NCBI RefSeq assembly: GCF_002443255.2
Contig: NW_019211457.1
Span: 18,097,983-18,161,982, forward strand
Length of the DNA stretch: 64,000 nt
Reading direction: 5' to 3'
Source: Varroa destructor
Lineage: Eukaryota; Arthropoda; Arachnida; Mesostigmata; Varroidae
The notes beneath the pieces were generated by a model. The model saw only the letters and a program-made list of their open reading frames with translations. It searched no databases and was not told the DNA's origin. The first letter of the stretch is position 1, and every line of letters begins with the position of its first letter. Both the position numbers and the translations under genes were made by a program. This document shows, piece after piece, positions 12,529 to 27,500 of this stretch.

Positions 12529-15500
12529 CTCTGAGAGAGCGATGCTTGTTTATGAAGATTGTCGTTGAATTCGCGCGTGAGCGCTTCCATACACTTCTCT
12601 GCTAGATACCTGGAAAAAAAAAAGAAGAGACACAAAATGGCCGGTGTCAACAATTTCAAATCGTACAGACGGGTTATCGAACAATCCATGAGAAGCACGG
12701 TGTAGACTGTATACTAGTCGTATATGAACGCTGGAGTTATGTTGAACAGTCTATGCGAGTTACACATACTCGATGTAGTCAATGGATTCGGTTTACGTAA
12801 AATACAACATTTTACTTTTCACTAATTTGAATGTGTATAGACGATTGTATAGCAAACGTACCGGCTTAATCTCTGGCTGGTTGATAGTGAAAATGCTGAT
12901 TACTATTGAGCTAACGGATTCTCTACACCTTCCTTTAACTCTAAATGGCATAAACGGGTCATGCTGGGTAGAAGGCATGAGTGTGAGCCTACCTGAAAGC
13001 TTCGTCAACGTTAAAATCTTGTTTAGCAGATGTCCTATAAAGCCTAAGACGATGTCTTCTTGCTGCACATTCGGCCATCTCTGGGGTGACCGTCGCCTGA
13101 TCTGCCAGATCCATTTTATTTTGCACCAAAACCATTGGTAGAGATCCACACTCGGCCTCCACCTACAATATCAGCGCGCACAAAAACGACCGAAATGTAC
13201 ACTCTAAATAGAGTGCTGTGTACATGGCAAGGCTTAAACTGGAACAGTGACCTCTTAATAAGCCGACAGGCGAGATTTGCTTTTTCAATCATTTTTCTTT
13301 ACAATGATCGAATATTGACAACAGATAATTGAGGCATGAAATTCGCATAACTATGCATACATACACGTACACGTAGGTACAGGTTATTGATAAAAGTAAG
13401 CCCCTTGGAAAATCTTTGACGGTAGTATTTCGTGTATATATTTTTGTTTATATATAAACTTTTTTTATAATTCCATTTTATATTACACTGCCTCGCCATG
13501 CTCTTCAATGTATTGGATTAATTGTCGCACATTCATTCATTGTAGCACAAAACGGCTATTGTATGAAAGAAGCATGAAGGATGTCTAATGAAGGGTGAAG
13601 GGGTTTACTAAAGGCTACGATCGAAACTATTAAGTTAGATGCACATGAATAAATGCTGCCATGAAGAACTGCAAAGTTTTCATTGGGTATCCTAACGTGA
13701 TTAGGACAAATGGGACTTAATTTTCGTTCTCTTTTTTTATCTGTCTAGACCGTTCTACAACGGACCTGATCCTCCCCGTGAAACCTAGCTTATCCGCATA
13801 GCTATGACTATGATTGTGTTTTTCATTTTTAGTGCCCCGTCACGCTACACGACAATGTACTTTTCTATAAGTTGTATCAAATCGAGTTTTATCAAATGCA
13901 TTCTCGATGGCTGGCTTTTACGATCATATTATCGTTATGCCGCTTTCTATTTTTCATTGATATGCTTATTCAACCGTATAAACCCAAGATTTGCATGTTA
14001 TATATAATGTTAAATAGAAGAACGATGGTCAAGATCCACTTAGTCGGCGAATCTAGATCCGCAGTTTTTGTTATATTACAGCCTTTCATTGTCTAGAAAC
14101 GTAAGAACTTACTTGTTTTTATACCAAATGGTAAAATCAGCCCTAAATAATCGTCTTTTTTTAGTTCAGTCATCGACGACTGTCAACTAGAGCGGTCGGA
14201 GCTGTTGCTGCTACTGTTGATATATTTTCATCCTTAGGATTGTTTTCATCTTGTTGCTACTAGCACGATTAACTGGGTTCGTATAATTGAAGATCTTGAA
14301 TAACAGTTACATCTACAGTTGCATAAAAAAGCAGTTGAGCAGTGTCAAGAACAAACAGCTACTACAGTAGGTAAATATAGGTGTTCGACACAAAGCTTCC
14401 ACAACACGACACCAGAGGGCATCAGCGAGCTAGGATTTCTTTAATAAATTTATATATATATATCTACTAGTATCTGGCTAAGCTATGCTATCCCAGGTGT
14501 GTGCTGAGTTCAACTGCCGCGTCCGTAGATCATTGCATCACAGAAATATAGTAGCTTTGAGCTTACATCATGTGTCATGTCCGACGCAATCATCCGAACC
14601 CTGTGGGACGCTATAGCTGATTCGTCAATCGTTTTGTCTGCTGTTAGCCATTGGCTCCTTCAGATCGGTGGTAAGCTTTCGCGCATTCAGCCTCCCAAAT
14701 CATTATGAGCATACGATACTTCTGTCGAATCCACAAAAATACGTTCACATATAGATATAGCCTTAAACTATTATACATAATACAAACGCGAACACATCTG
14801 GGTATCGCTAATTGACAAGGTCCAGCGGCCTGCATTGACTGTAGGACTTTGTACGAGTGATTACGCGTGATCACAACGGCATCGTCGCCGACCATCGCGC
14901 ACTGTCGCTAATAGGTCGTTCGAAATACCTTTTTGCTGCTTCGGGATATTCTGTGCAGACTGACGCGGACAGAGCGTGTACTGGGTCGCCGATAATCTTA
15001 GATATAACGGCCAACGGGAAATTTGCTCTGGCGGAGAAAGGCCTTGACCAGATATCGACTGAGTAAAAGAAAGGCCTGTCATTGGCATCGGAGTGGGCCA
15101 ACGACAAAATGGCATAGCGTAACTGTTTCTCTTTTTTCGCCCCGAAAACGACATTAAATCATGTGCTATTTTTTTTTATGGTTACTAAACCCTGAGTAAA
15201 TGGTCACGTGTCAACGAATGAATGGTCTTCATACAGTCGTTGAATTGAGATCGGTCTTAAACTTGCTCCTGTTAGGTATTAAGCAAACCCTTCAGTTCAA
15301 ACGGAGGCAAAGTAACTGTGTTCATCATGACACACCCATTATTTATTACTATTTGTTAGATGTAACATTAACGCGACTGAATGCGGCGTTTGAATTCGAA
15401 GTATTAGATAGTTTTTACCATTTAATTAGTTTCTTTTTACAGCTCACAGATAAGTTACTAATAATAGCAGTCGAAGCAAAAGAACGATAAGCGTAAAAGG

Positions 15501-18500
15501 AAGTTAAATCATTACACTATAGATTAATTGCAAACAATTCGCTATTTTTAACTAGAAAAATAAGAGCTTTTTCTAAGCGGTCCTATTATTATTATAGTGT
15601 TATAATGGAGTTCCTAGCCAAGGGTTCACCATAAAAGCGTCTACTTGAACAATTCGTTTGTCCTATTGGTACCAGTTAAGGGTCAGTCGCGAAATCCTGT
15701 TAAATTAATAGCAACTGGGCTCATTTACATGGCGCGTCATTGGCCACCTGAATGCTGGCTTCGGATCAAAAGGCCACTAGCCAAACGTTATGGGTTCCTG
15801 TTAAAACGCGACAGTTTTTAGAGCATTTAAAGTAACCATTATTACTATAGGCAATATGTTTCCCTTGAGAAATTCTGTCCTGAACGTATACTAATATGAA
15901 ACAGTTATAGGGGCAGAAAGTATCATTGTGAACTTCACCATACTATTATATGCTATTATAGATACAATGGCACGTCAGTACAAACCTTGCTCCGCCAAGA
16001 ATCGACCGCTTCGAACGAGTCGAGATCGCTAGAACTGAATGCAAGGATGGCACCATGCGCGCCCCGGTAATAGGCTCTCGTCAGTGCGTCAAATTCCTCC
16101 TGACCGGCTGTATCCCAAACCATTAGACGAATCGAACGTCCGCTCCCGATCTCGAGAACTCGCTCTAAAAAATCCACACCTAAAAACCGAACGAAACTCA
16201 ACCCGATTAATTCAGGAAGGACAATGATTGACAGATAGATTCGCGAAAATATGATGTTGCAATGGTAGCGTATCTGCCAACCTGAACTGAAAGACACGAA
16301 GTGAGACGATTTGGGTTAAAAACCTAGCGTAAATACCCTTTGTTTCAAGCAGCAACAAGCCCTAAATAACACCAGCTTTTTTCCTATGCGATACTATTAT
16401 CATTACCATCGCCATCACGATGATTATCACCGTCGTGTAAGAGGTTTACAGCGATGCTCGCGCCCTGCTCCGACCCTTTACTTCTACCTCCGCCTCAACA
16501 TCGACGACTGATATTACGGCCATTTTAAGCATCACTACTATTTATACCTTACGTGTTAGCTGCCACAAATGGACGGTCAGACAGCTCGAGTTGAAAAAGC
16601 CGGCGACGGAACACGGATTGCGAGCGAGTTTTCAGGCGATCTATAGAGACGGTACATCGTTAACACGACTGCTTTGCCTCGGGCCATATTGGAGTCGTGC
16701 TAAAGCCGTGGAGCCACCCACGGGGCACCTTCGTCGGGCGATCGCCGCCAACGTTTGACTGAAATTGTCGGCCAAGGCCCCTTTGATTGGTCAGTGGCAG
16801 ATTTTCGTTGCCGCTACTGCCGCCGGCGTCAGCCATCACGACACCTTACGGTTCTATAAAGCGACGAACGCTGACGAAAGTCAAACAGCTACTGAAAGCG
16901 GACATTGTAGGTAGGACATCAAATAAAAAGAAGAAAAAAAAAACAGAAACAGAACTGTTGCAAAAAGAAATCCAAATTTAAAGAAAAAGGTCTTGAAAAT
17001 ATGCTATGGCAACAACAACAACAACAACAAAACTGTACAAGATCTAATTGGCATCGCCTCCAATAGCTGTGCTTATGTGCCGCCTTTAAAGTCTCCCAGG
17101 TCAGGTGATTCGAAGGCGCCGAAGACATCCGGCAATGAAGAAGCAAGCATCCTACTCTCTCAATTTATTCGTGCAGAACAGTGTGGCCAGATGGCAACGA
17201 AAAACGAAGTAAGGAAAGCCGCACTTCTTCCTTTTCGTAAGCGTCTCTTGGCCACTGTGACAGCGGCGAACCGGGTACGTAGGCACAATCGTACGAAACA
17301 TATCGGTACATTGGGAGATGCTTCTGATTGATAGAATAGTTAGTAGCTGCTTTTCTCGAGCGGGGAAGGCAACCTGCTAAATAAAAATACTATAGGAAAA
17401 GAATTACAAAAAAAAATGCACGAGTTATCGATTCAGAAGGTAGTTTTCGGCGATATGGAATCATCTATTAATCTTGAAAGAAATCCTTTATCAGTATTTG
17501 TAACCACGGCGTCGAATGAGACGGCAATAATGGATACCTTATCAGATACAGACTGAAACAGACCCATGAACCGTCTGTACAGAACAATGTTTTTATTAAA
17601 CTTAATGTTATTTAAGGAAAAAAATACTAAAATATAGTTAGTAAGCATCATTCTATAATAACGTTTTCTCTTTTTTCGACGTTTCAACGAACCCTCTTCG
17701 CATGAGTTCCGTCTTTAAAGCAGACGCCTGTATACATGAATAGGGCGCCATTATTTTTAGCTAATGTTTGTTGCTGCTGCTGTTGCTCTCGCCACGACTG
17801 TTACGTTGAATAGACGGGAATCGGCCTCCCGCACGAAACCTTTAGGTGAATTTGCCGGTAAAATATAGTAAAGAGCTTATAAATAATGGCGTACATCTGT
17901 GATACGAGCAAACATATTTCGGTAAAAATACAAAGAAAACAAAGAAACTTTCGCGAATATTTTTACCCGAAGTCCGTCTGTTCCTAATTAAACCTTCCTG
18001 ACATTAGAAAGAAAGAGCTGAGAACAACAATATAAAATCGGAAACATTTATAGAAGCAGCTTCTATCCTGTTGGACCCCTGGTCGTTTATGAAGTGGTCA
18101 TTGTCTGACGCGTGTCGCCTCCTAAGAAAAGACACAGTTGTTGCTTTTATTTAGAACTTTGGTGAGTTTAGTTCGTACGGCAGTTGGTCGTTCTCACGTT
18201 CCGACACCCCGTCGATTTTCTGCCTGCCAAAATGTAGCCACTTAAATTCTGCACCTTCACACGCAGCATCCCGCGAGTCAACAAAGCCCAGACAGTTAAA
18301 GGCGAAGATATCTAGGCGATGGAAATGTTCTCCCTCAGAGTGTTGCGCAGCTAAACACGCACAAGCATCAGTTTAAGCAATACTTTCAGCTTGGAAAACT
18401 GTAGAAAGTTGAACGAACTTGCCGCAGTTCGACGAAGCGGCTAGCTTTTAGCATGTGAGATGTCTGTTGCTAAATACTATACTTACGGCATATCTAGGGG

Positions 18501-21500
18501 ACTTTCTGTTTTCAGAAATAAAACGTAGCTGTACCCTGAACTAACTGATCCTGAACAGAAAATATCGTGACGATTAAAACACTTCCGTTTTTAGTCATAT
18601 GTCAAATGACCCACCAATGTCTCATAGATTTCTAGTAACGTTCATTGAAAACATGGCCATCTGGTAGCTAATATAGCTTGATCCAAAGGTGATATTTACG
18701 ACAAAGGGCCACCCGGATGTTCGTACCCAGTTTGAGCCCGTACCTGACGTGAGCATGGTTAGCACAAACTGGGCACTTGAACAAATGGCACATTATATCC
18801 GCAGTGGTAGAACTTTATCCATGATTGAACATAAGCTGAGCATGCTCGTTCTTGAAACAGCTATCACAATGAAAAACCACTTCTTTAGGAGAACTCAGTC
18901 GAAGTCACCATTCTGTTTCATCATGCGTATTATCTAGTATTGTGTATGGCCGATAATAATACCACTAATAATAATAATAAGGCCTATTCCGATCTTCTAG
19001 CGCGCTTTCTGGAGATCAGCTTCGACCTCGAGAAGACATTTACTTAATGTATGGCACATAGCTGCATGAAACAATACTTACGGTCGATACAAACTATGCT
19101 AGGACCGTTGACCTGTCAACGGTTCGAGCTATCTCCCAGCGTTAACGACCACATTGTATAAACTATACTCATCTGATAGCTATATTACATCTAGTGGCAC
19201 AGCTGTTCCTGTTTTAAAGGGCACCAATAGATTTTATTCGATTGTTCAATCTATTATCTAAATTGACGTTGAGCTACTATTTGCCTATAGAAGTGGTCCT
19301 TTTTAGCGTGGCCTGACGTAACACGCATGGCCGGTTCTTTCCTAATACTGCATCTGTCACAACTCATCGCGTGGATATTCATAGCAATCCTGGACTCGAC
19401 AGTAACTGAAGCATAGCTATACAAATATTGTAATAAAGCCTGCATATTGATTGAGATCGCGAATACCGGCGTCCGTTCGCCCATCGAGATGATGGGACTT
19501 GAGAAGCTGACGTTAAGCTGAGTGTACGGAACCTGCGCCGATTTCAGTTCAGCTAAGCGACCCATCGTGGTCCAAGTAGGCGAAGAAAGACTGAACCTCG
19601 ACGTACGACACTCAAGTGCGGTTGGTCGATCGATCAGCCAAGACCAGCTGACCTGTGTATCTGTGCGGTCAATGTGGTGGGACTAACCGATTGAAGCGCC
19701 GTAGACCGCCGCCTATCGAAGTACAAAAATGGTCGACTCCATTGCAAAATGGACGAGGAAGAGAAACGCCAAAATAGAAAACCGGGAATGAAATCTGAGC
19801 GAAAATTCGGCCGACCGATGACTGAAAATAACGCTGAATTCATCAACCTATGTTGCACTGTCTGTAGCGTCAATGGGTAGATTTCCTGACAGATAACAAC
19901 TGTAATAATTAAAACAGGGATGATACGAAACGCATTAAAACGCGGTAGGGTTTTGCTAACGACTCTCTTGGCTTATATCGTCTCTTCTGTGATTGCCGAC
20001 AAGTAAATATGGCTAATTAAGTCTGTACTGTTTGAGTTAGATAAGTATTTTATAGCTGATTTTTTACACAGACCCAAAAAATAGGTAGCCCATAACATTT
20101 AGCACTTTCTACGATCCTGACCGCAATAGCGAAGGGGAAGCTAGGCCTCAGTAGCGGAGTAGTCCATCGGAACAAACTTTCGAACTAAAACGGTCACTGA
20201 GCTGTTTCCGCAACAGTCATTTACAGAAGATGTATCATAGATGGGAACGATTCTGGGCGATGGGCTTAGTAAGTTAATCGAACTAATTCACTTAAACAGT
20301 AGAAATATGTCACTCTCTGTTCGAGGTCACTATAATAAAACCACTACGACAGCAGCAGCAGCAGCACGGATACGTTTGCTTCGTTGCCTATACCTTGGTG
20401 GAGCTATCTTTCAGTCCGTTTAACGGGGCGAATCGGGTAGCGGAAATTCATCTCCACAAAAAAAGCGGCATGTCATTACTGTTCAATGATTTCAAATTGG
20501 CCCGCGAGTCGCTCTCTCGTTTTTTTCGATCAGTGTGCTTGCTTCCGAAGCGGCAAAGAACGGCCCGCCGTAATGTTTGACTGCAAACGTCACGTCGATT
20601 TATCGTTGGCAATAGTAGAAATGGCAAACGCGACAGAGGTTCGGCGCTCACTTACGGAATGTTAGCTTTTTTATTTTTGTGTTTCATTTTCATCCGCTTT
20701 TCTGTTCGATTTCGTCGATGGTTTCGCCTGTTCTTCTTCTTTGTCGGCTGCTGAACTCATGTTGTAACAATATTATTCGCTTTTAGCCAAATAATATCGA
20801 TTTTTTCGAAGCGGAGAGAGAAAAAATGCAACTCAACGGAGGGATATATAATAATAAACAATAAAAGACATCTGAAATAGCAACTATGAAGCTGCATCAA
20901 ATATAGGGCAGTTCATGGATGTTTGTACCAAATCGATCTATGGAGATATGTCTTTGCAATTGAACATAATGGTCGATGTTTTTTTCAATATGCATTGATG
21001 CTAAATGGATAGAATTTAACAGTGCTGGTCAGTCCCATACGAACTAAAATAGCCTTTTTGTCTCATTTTGAAACTGGCAGCGGTTAACCGAACGTCTAGA
21101 ACGGCAAGACTATGCTTATGCTACGCAAAATGGCCATATTCGTATTGTATATGACCTAACATGATGATCTTCCATAAACCAATCTGCCTATAGTTAAATA
21201 AAGGCTTCGAGAAGTATTAGCTTTGTTTTTCGGCCAACTTTCGTGCGCACCCATGACGGCTTGCAGTAAATACGGAATCACATAACGAAATGTCTTCTGT
21301 TGTCATCACATCCATTATGATATACAATATGCAGCCGTTTCTCTCTGTCAGAGATAAACACTGCCATTGATTAAAAAATAACACATTTGACGAGAAGTAA
21401 AAGATAGATAACAAATAAAATGGGGGAAAATAAGTACAGAACAGGGAACAATAAATCATTCGTTTGACATCAAAAATAGCCAGTAATGAAGCCTGTCGTA

Positions 21501-24500
21501 TCTGAGTGGTCCACTTTGGTCTTCGACTAGAACGTTGTTGTGTTGCACAATCGCCGATGATGGCGCCGATCGGACACGCGCGAGTTAGGCTCTCCAGTTA
21601 TCTTTATTAACCATTGTTTGGCGTGCATCGAGATCATCGATTCGAGAGGAGACGATTTTCTTCTGTGAGACAATCGGAACCTTAGCAGGCAATCACCGAT
21701 ACTAGGGAACTTGAACCCACGTTGATGATCGCACTACATGAGGAAATCAACTTGAGATCGAAGAATACCGCATTGAAACCCTGATTTCCTGGCGGTATTT
21801 TACATTATTTGTTTTCGATCGAGACACGCTCTCGACTGTTGTGTTGTCGACCCTCTCGAGAACCATGTAACAAATTTTGTAAGAACATGAAATACTAAAA
21901 ACTATCGCCCTCCTTCATATTAAAAAGTATCTCGTCCTAAACAATTACTCATAAATCAAATGAATTGAGCGATTAACCTTTTTTAGATTTTTTTCAAGCA
22001 TAAAAGTGAGCAAAAGTGATTCAAACACAAACCCAAGACTCGTTTCGATCCCGGCCTCAAACCCCTTTGTCGGCTTTGGCACTCATTATGACCGACGAGT
22101 TTCGACTACTTCGCTTCTATAGAATATTCATGTCTACGACGACCTGTCCTATCAGTGCACGGCCATATTTGCGACTTAAAGTTTTCTTAGGCTCCAGCGT
22201 CATTGGCGTCCATCTAAATACATACATTTTCTGAATAGTTATGCTCTTTGTTCAGAAACGGTTCCACTAACTAAAAAAAAAAAAGTTAAATATGAAAAGC
22301 AGTTCAAAGATGACAGGTACCTTGGTCATTTCGCATATCACTGACGATCTAATTGGGGAATAGCCTCTTGTACTGGTAAACATCGATAAAGCGATTTGAT
22401 AATGAATGAAAAAGCCTTTTATTAAAACAAGAATAGAGGATATATCATCAGTGAAGGCGGACCAGTACGTAATCTGTCTATAACTTCGGTATCGCTCGAA
22501 TGCCGATACCGTAGAGCGGTTCTGTTACGTGAGACCACACTGTGCATTTGTTCCTCGTATGGCCTTTACTGTGTAAGCAATAACAGGTAAGCCATCGCAA
22601 TGATAAGAAGAGGTGCCACTTCTTCCTTCTACGATGGTGATGGTAACTTATATGGACGCTCAAATACTATTTTCGTTACATAGCACAACAATGCGTCTGA
22701 ATAAGCACCATCTCTGTCTATGATAATCAATAGCGTCAGAACATATAAAACAGTTCCAGTAAAAATTAGATACCGTGTCCGAACTTCGAGGATAACAATC
22801 GATAAAAGTTTCACTCAGTCATATTTACTATGGCCATTGTCATCCGATTAGTTATAAGCGTTGCAAACCCTTGTTGAATCCCTGCGTTCTGGTAAAGAGC
22901 TCGGCGATTCTCTTAGCTACGTTAGCACCTTCGAAAAAGCTACAATCCCGCTCTCCTTCCTATTACCTCCTCATTTTCGACAATTTTTATCTTAGTTATT
23001 CCTGCGGTTTCTCGCGATCGAAGAGACAGCGTCACGAGTAACTCATCGAAACAAAATTAGACCAGACTGGAACTGCTCGCTTTAATCACTATAGTGATTG
23101 AAAGGAATTGGAGATTCACTTTCAGTCTGCCTATGCGAAAATCAGTTAGTGACTTAATTACTTAGCGGTTGCAAAAAAAAGAAATTTTTCCCTGTAAAGA
23201 AATGGAAGTCCTTGCACTCCAGTCGCTATATAAATACTTCGATTCAATATAATATTGATATTACTTATAACATGCCTCACGCTAAAGACTACTGTAATAA
23301 ATTATATATATATATATAATGTGGCATGAGCATCTATATTAACATTCTGGGTAAACATCCTTTAGAGAATAAACTTGTTACAGGTACCTCAACTTTGAAT
23401 CATTGTTATTAGATAATCATACGCATAATTGGTTTTAAAAAAGTTATCAGTCAGACGATCTGCATCTTCCTAACAGTAATGTATTTCGAGCTCACGGTGT
23501 AAGCCTGCTGTAGGGCTTTCCTGTGAGATAGATAAAACCGTTTGTCCCTCTTGATTCGGCCAACATTTTTTAGGATAGGGTAAGTGATACGATATATGTA
23601 TTGATATCTCAGTCATCGTAATTAATTATAACAATAGTAGTGGAGCCTCGACTATTCACGGATTAGGAGAAATCCGTGAATCTATCGAGTAGAAAAGCTT
23701 TGTCGATGAGGTATCAGAACCGACGTCACGACCACCGTCGGCGATAGCCAACGCCCACATCTTTAGGGGGGAGACGATCATTAGCAGTCTGTCCACTCGT
23801 CCTGCTGTTGAAATCGATCCATTAACCGCCACCCCATCTCAATCAGATACCCGATGATGAAATGTTACCATTATTAGCCTCTCCTAGTAGTAGTACTAGC
23901 ACTGTAATTATTCATGTACATGTACATTAATTTTTTACACCGGGACCGAAAAAGGGTGTTACCTGCCAGCGTCGACGATCGACTGCATGCGATTCACAGT
24001 CAACGTTTAAAAATTACTACCCTCTCGCTTCTTTCCCTCTCTCTCTCTCTCTCTTGCTCATTTGTTTTCATCTTTGTCATGCGGTCTTGCTCGTCCTTGT
24101 CTAAATAGCAGTTTTAATTGAGCGGTTCGCGCTACCGAATCGTTTGCGTCTAATAGACACGCTTTCCAATACTGACCAGCCGGCTGACTTTCGCCTAGTT
24201 TAATAGCTCTGATTCTAGATTCAGTCTGGGTCAATTCAACGATACCTTCTCTGTACCTAGGAAATCTGACCATAGATACTGTTTTTTGTCCCCTCATATA
24301 GCCGTCTTTGAAATCAATCCAACAACATATATAAATATACAACTGTCATCAAGAGGCGTTATGGGTGTATTATATATACGTATGCTGCACGCGTTACAAA
24401 ACTGATTCAGCCTTTACTGAAGCTCAACTCTATCAGTCTATTTTTAGAAATTAGAGTAATCTTGCAGCTCACATTTCACGTACCGTACGGCGTTCATTCA

Positions 24501-27500
24501 TTAAACTTTCGCTATGCAGCTTTAAAACGTTCAACGAACGCTCAAAAAGGACATCTGGGGACCTACATCGGCGCGTTATCCTAATGCTTTCATTGGCCTA
24601 TATCGTAACCGCTGCATCCTATCTATAGTGTCCACTAGTAAACATTTGTTGCACAGTGAGTATTGATTAAGGTTATATCGAACATATATTATATATACGA
24701 AAAGGTAGGTCACCATCAAGCAACGTATTTTGTTGCTTACAGGCATCAAGACGCAGCGTCGAGCAAAAGTTACGGATGTACCATGGTAGAACGCCGCCAA
24801 AATAGGATAACTCGAATGATTTTTATCATACGACGACGTACGTTTTTAAAGCAACATTATAAAGACAAGAGTCGAAAATGTTGTATAGCCATGTTAAGCT
24901 TCAAAGAGTAAACATTAAAATTACCTCCTCACATAAATTGTATAGATCTTACTAAATCACGATTTTTACTTGTAAATTACTTGCATGCTTAGATAATTCA
25001 ATATTCTAAAGCTATATATATAATAAAATGTTTGTCTCGAGCTGTCAGGTTCGCACATAACTCTATTTGGCGCACTCAACTTTACTATCTCAACTTACGA
25101 GTCCTAATCTCAGAAGCTCAACCGTAACTGACCTGCCATGGGCCTCAACAAAGTAGTGGCTAAAATAGAAAGTCAATAGTTTATGACTCGTAACTATCTG
25201 CTAAACACAACATAAACACGATAGATAACTTCATTATGAGTAATAATTAACGGCCAAACCGAAACTCGATTGATACGAGGTATTCAAAGAATACGTCGAT
25301 AGACACACAGAGTCGCATCTATCATTGAACTTTGGCCTTTATATCCGATCATCCACAATTTGTGATATCTACTTGAAAAACCGTACCACAAATCATTTCG
25401 TGATAATGCATTTAAAATTATGATGCCGTAATGCTGACCTCATATACATAGACAATTTGATTAGATGCTTTACTAATAAATATAGATAAATTATGTTTAT
25501 CAAAGACATTTCTGATATCGATCATAAAAGGAGCAGAAAATCTTCAGTTAATTTATATAATTTATAGACAAACCCCTAGTCTAATAATGTAATTAGTGGA
25601 TATCGTATACGTGGAGTTACTAATAATGATTCAGTCCGCTATCATCAATCTCACACACGGGTCGCACGGCTGATCCGAATGGCGTATCAAAAATAGAACT
25701 TCCCTAGCTTCCACAAGCTGCACAGATAAAATCTAAGTTTGAGTTAGGACAACCCATCATTGGTTTCATTTCGGAACTGTAAATAGCCTGCCACGTACGA
25801 ACCACAGTTCTTTTTCAGTCAGAAAAGGTCAGGGAATCGAATAGGAACCGAATAATTTATAAGTGTCTCTATTTTGACCACTGTCCAATCTAGATCGTCC
25901 GGCCGTTCTATTATAATTCGAGAGTATGTTGCCTTTAAATTATATTCCCGTTTTAGCACGTCAGCAAAAACCGGTCACCAAATTGTTTAGGCGTAACCAA
26001 CTACAAAGGACGCACAATGTCTTGCTTTCAAATGACTTCGATCAATGATCTATATCTTCGCCGTCATCTACGTGCAATGCATACAGGCTTACGTACTGTA
26101 GTCGACACACTTACTCAGTGATAGAAGATCCTTATCGTTATTCGTGAAGATGCGTCTAGAGCTACCATCACGTATTACGGTTTAGTATAGCCCCGACTCT
26201 CGTCGCATATGTAAGTTAAGTTATATATTATATTGCTCGCTTTGGCTAAATCGCATTTGCAGAAGGACCGATGAGAATCTAAGTTTTGTTCATCTACTCA
26301 AAATAGCAGCTGCAATCAGTGTTAACCCCATTCTACCTTGGGTTGCGGAACACTTGTAAACTGGCGTTTATATAAATAGCGTTCTGCCTTTTCTTCAGCT
26401 CGCACAGAACAGTCACTTACCGTAGCCTAAAACAGCGCTTAAAGCCGCTAAAAAAAACAACCGTAAAAAGACCGCTTTATGCCACTTTGCTTCAGCTGTA
26501 TCGTCCAGCAGTGCTTGTGCCGCACTGTGCCGTAGCATCTGCGTATTTGCATCTGGCTAAACGCGTGCGTTTCTTGTGCCTCATCTTCCCGCCCCGTAGT
26601 GTTTTTTTACGATTTTTTATTTTAGTAAAATCGATACGCAACCGGACAACGGGCAACACCTTAACAATGACATTGAGATAAACGACGGCGTTCGGTCCTC
26701 GGTTTTTTGTGTCAATTGGCGGCTGTTGATACATTGATAATGCGCAAAAACGTGGGAATCACTTCACAATTCATTAAGGCGGGCTGTTCTTGCCCATGGT
26801 GTCCCACTAGGACTGGACGATTGATTTGATTAGGGTAATGCATTACACGATCAATTAACTCATTGAATTTATTTACCTATTATTAATCATCTGTCATTGA
26901 TCCTAAATAAATATGTAAAGTATACAGCTTTGATAGTTCAATACGGTGCTAGTTAGTTAACGAGAAAATTCGAGCCGAGCAAGATAACGTCTAACCGATA
27001 ACATAGTTGTGGATTTAAACTCTTAAATTCAGAGTTGAACTTTTGGCCTCCGAAAGCTCATCTGCGTACCGAGCCTGCGTACTGAGCCTGGTAACTTAAA
27101 TAATTATGACTATTCTGAATCAGTTGCATAGCAGTCGATATTATTACTATAAGCCGAACGTACCTACGCGGAACCCACAGACCTATTTTAGAGGCCAGCA
27201 CGCATCTATATTTATGCCAGCTCCGTTTCTGTTAAGGCCATTCGTTAATCTTACCATTATTGTTATTATTAAGATAATAGCGATTCCATAGAAATGTATT
27301 GAGCATTTCTAAAATGCAACCACAGATAAACTTACCTAACAACTAACAGATAAACCTAACAACTGAAGGCCTCGTCGTTGAAATGCGACGTTCTTCAATC
27401 AAGTTCGACTGGCGCGGCGAATCATTGAATATTACTATGTACAGTAGATTCCATGTCATCGTTGACACGTATCCATGCTTAGCAGACGGTAGGCTGGACT

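Noticed and set aside
12782..13141. 119-codon plus-strand frame
   Set aside because: It is the antisense shadow of Rab23 exon 3 and its flank; the minus strand there encodes the NKMD and TSAK motifs.
24058..24342. 94-codon minus-strand frame in Rab23 intron 1
   Set aside because: Protein-like composition but no recognised domain, no start context and no clear splice sites.
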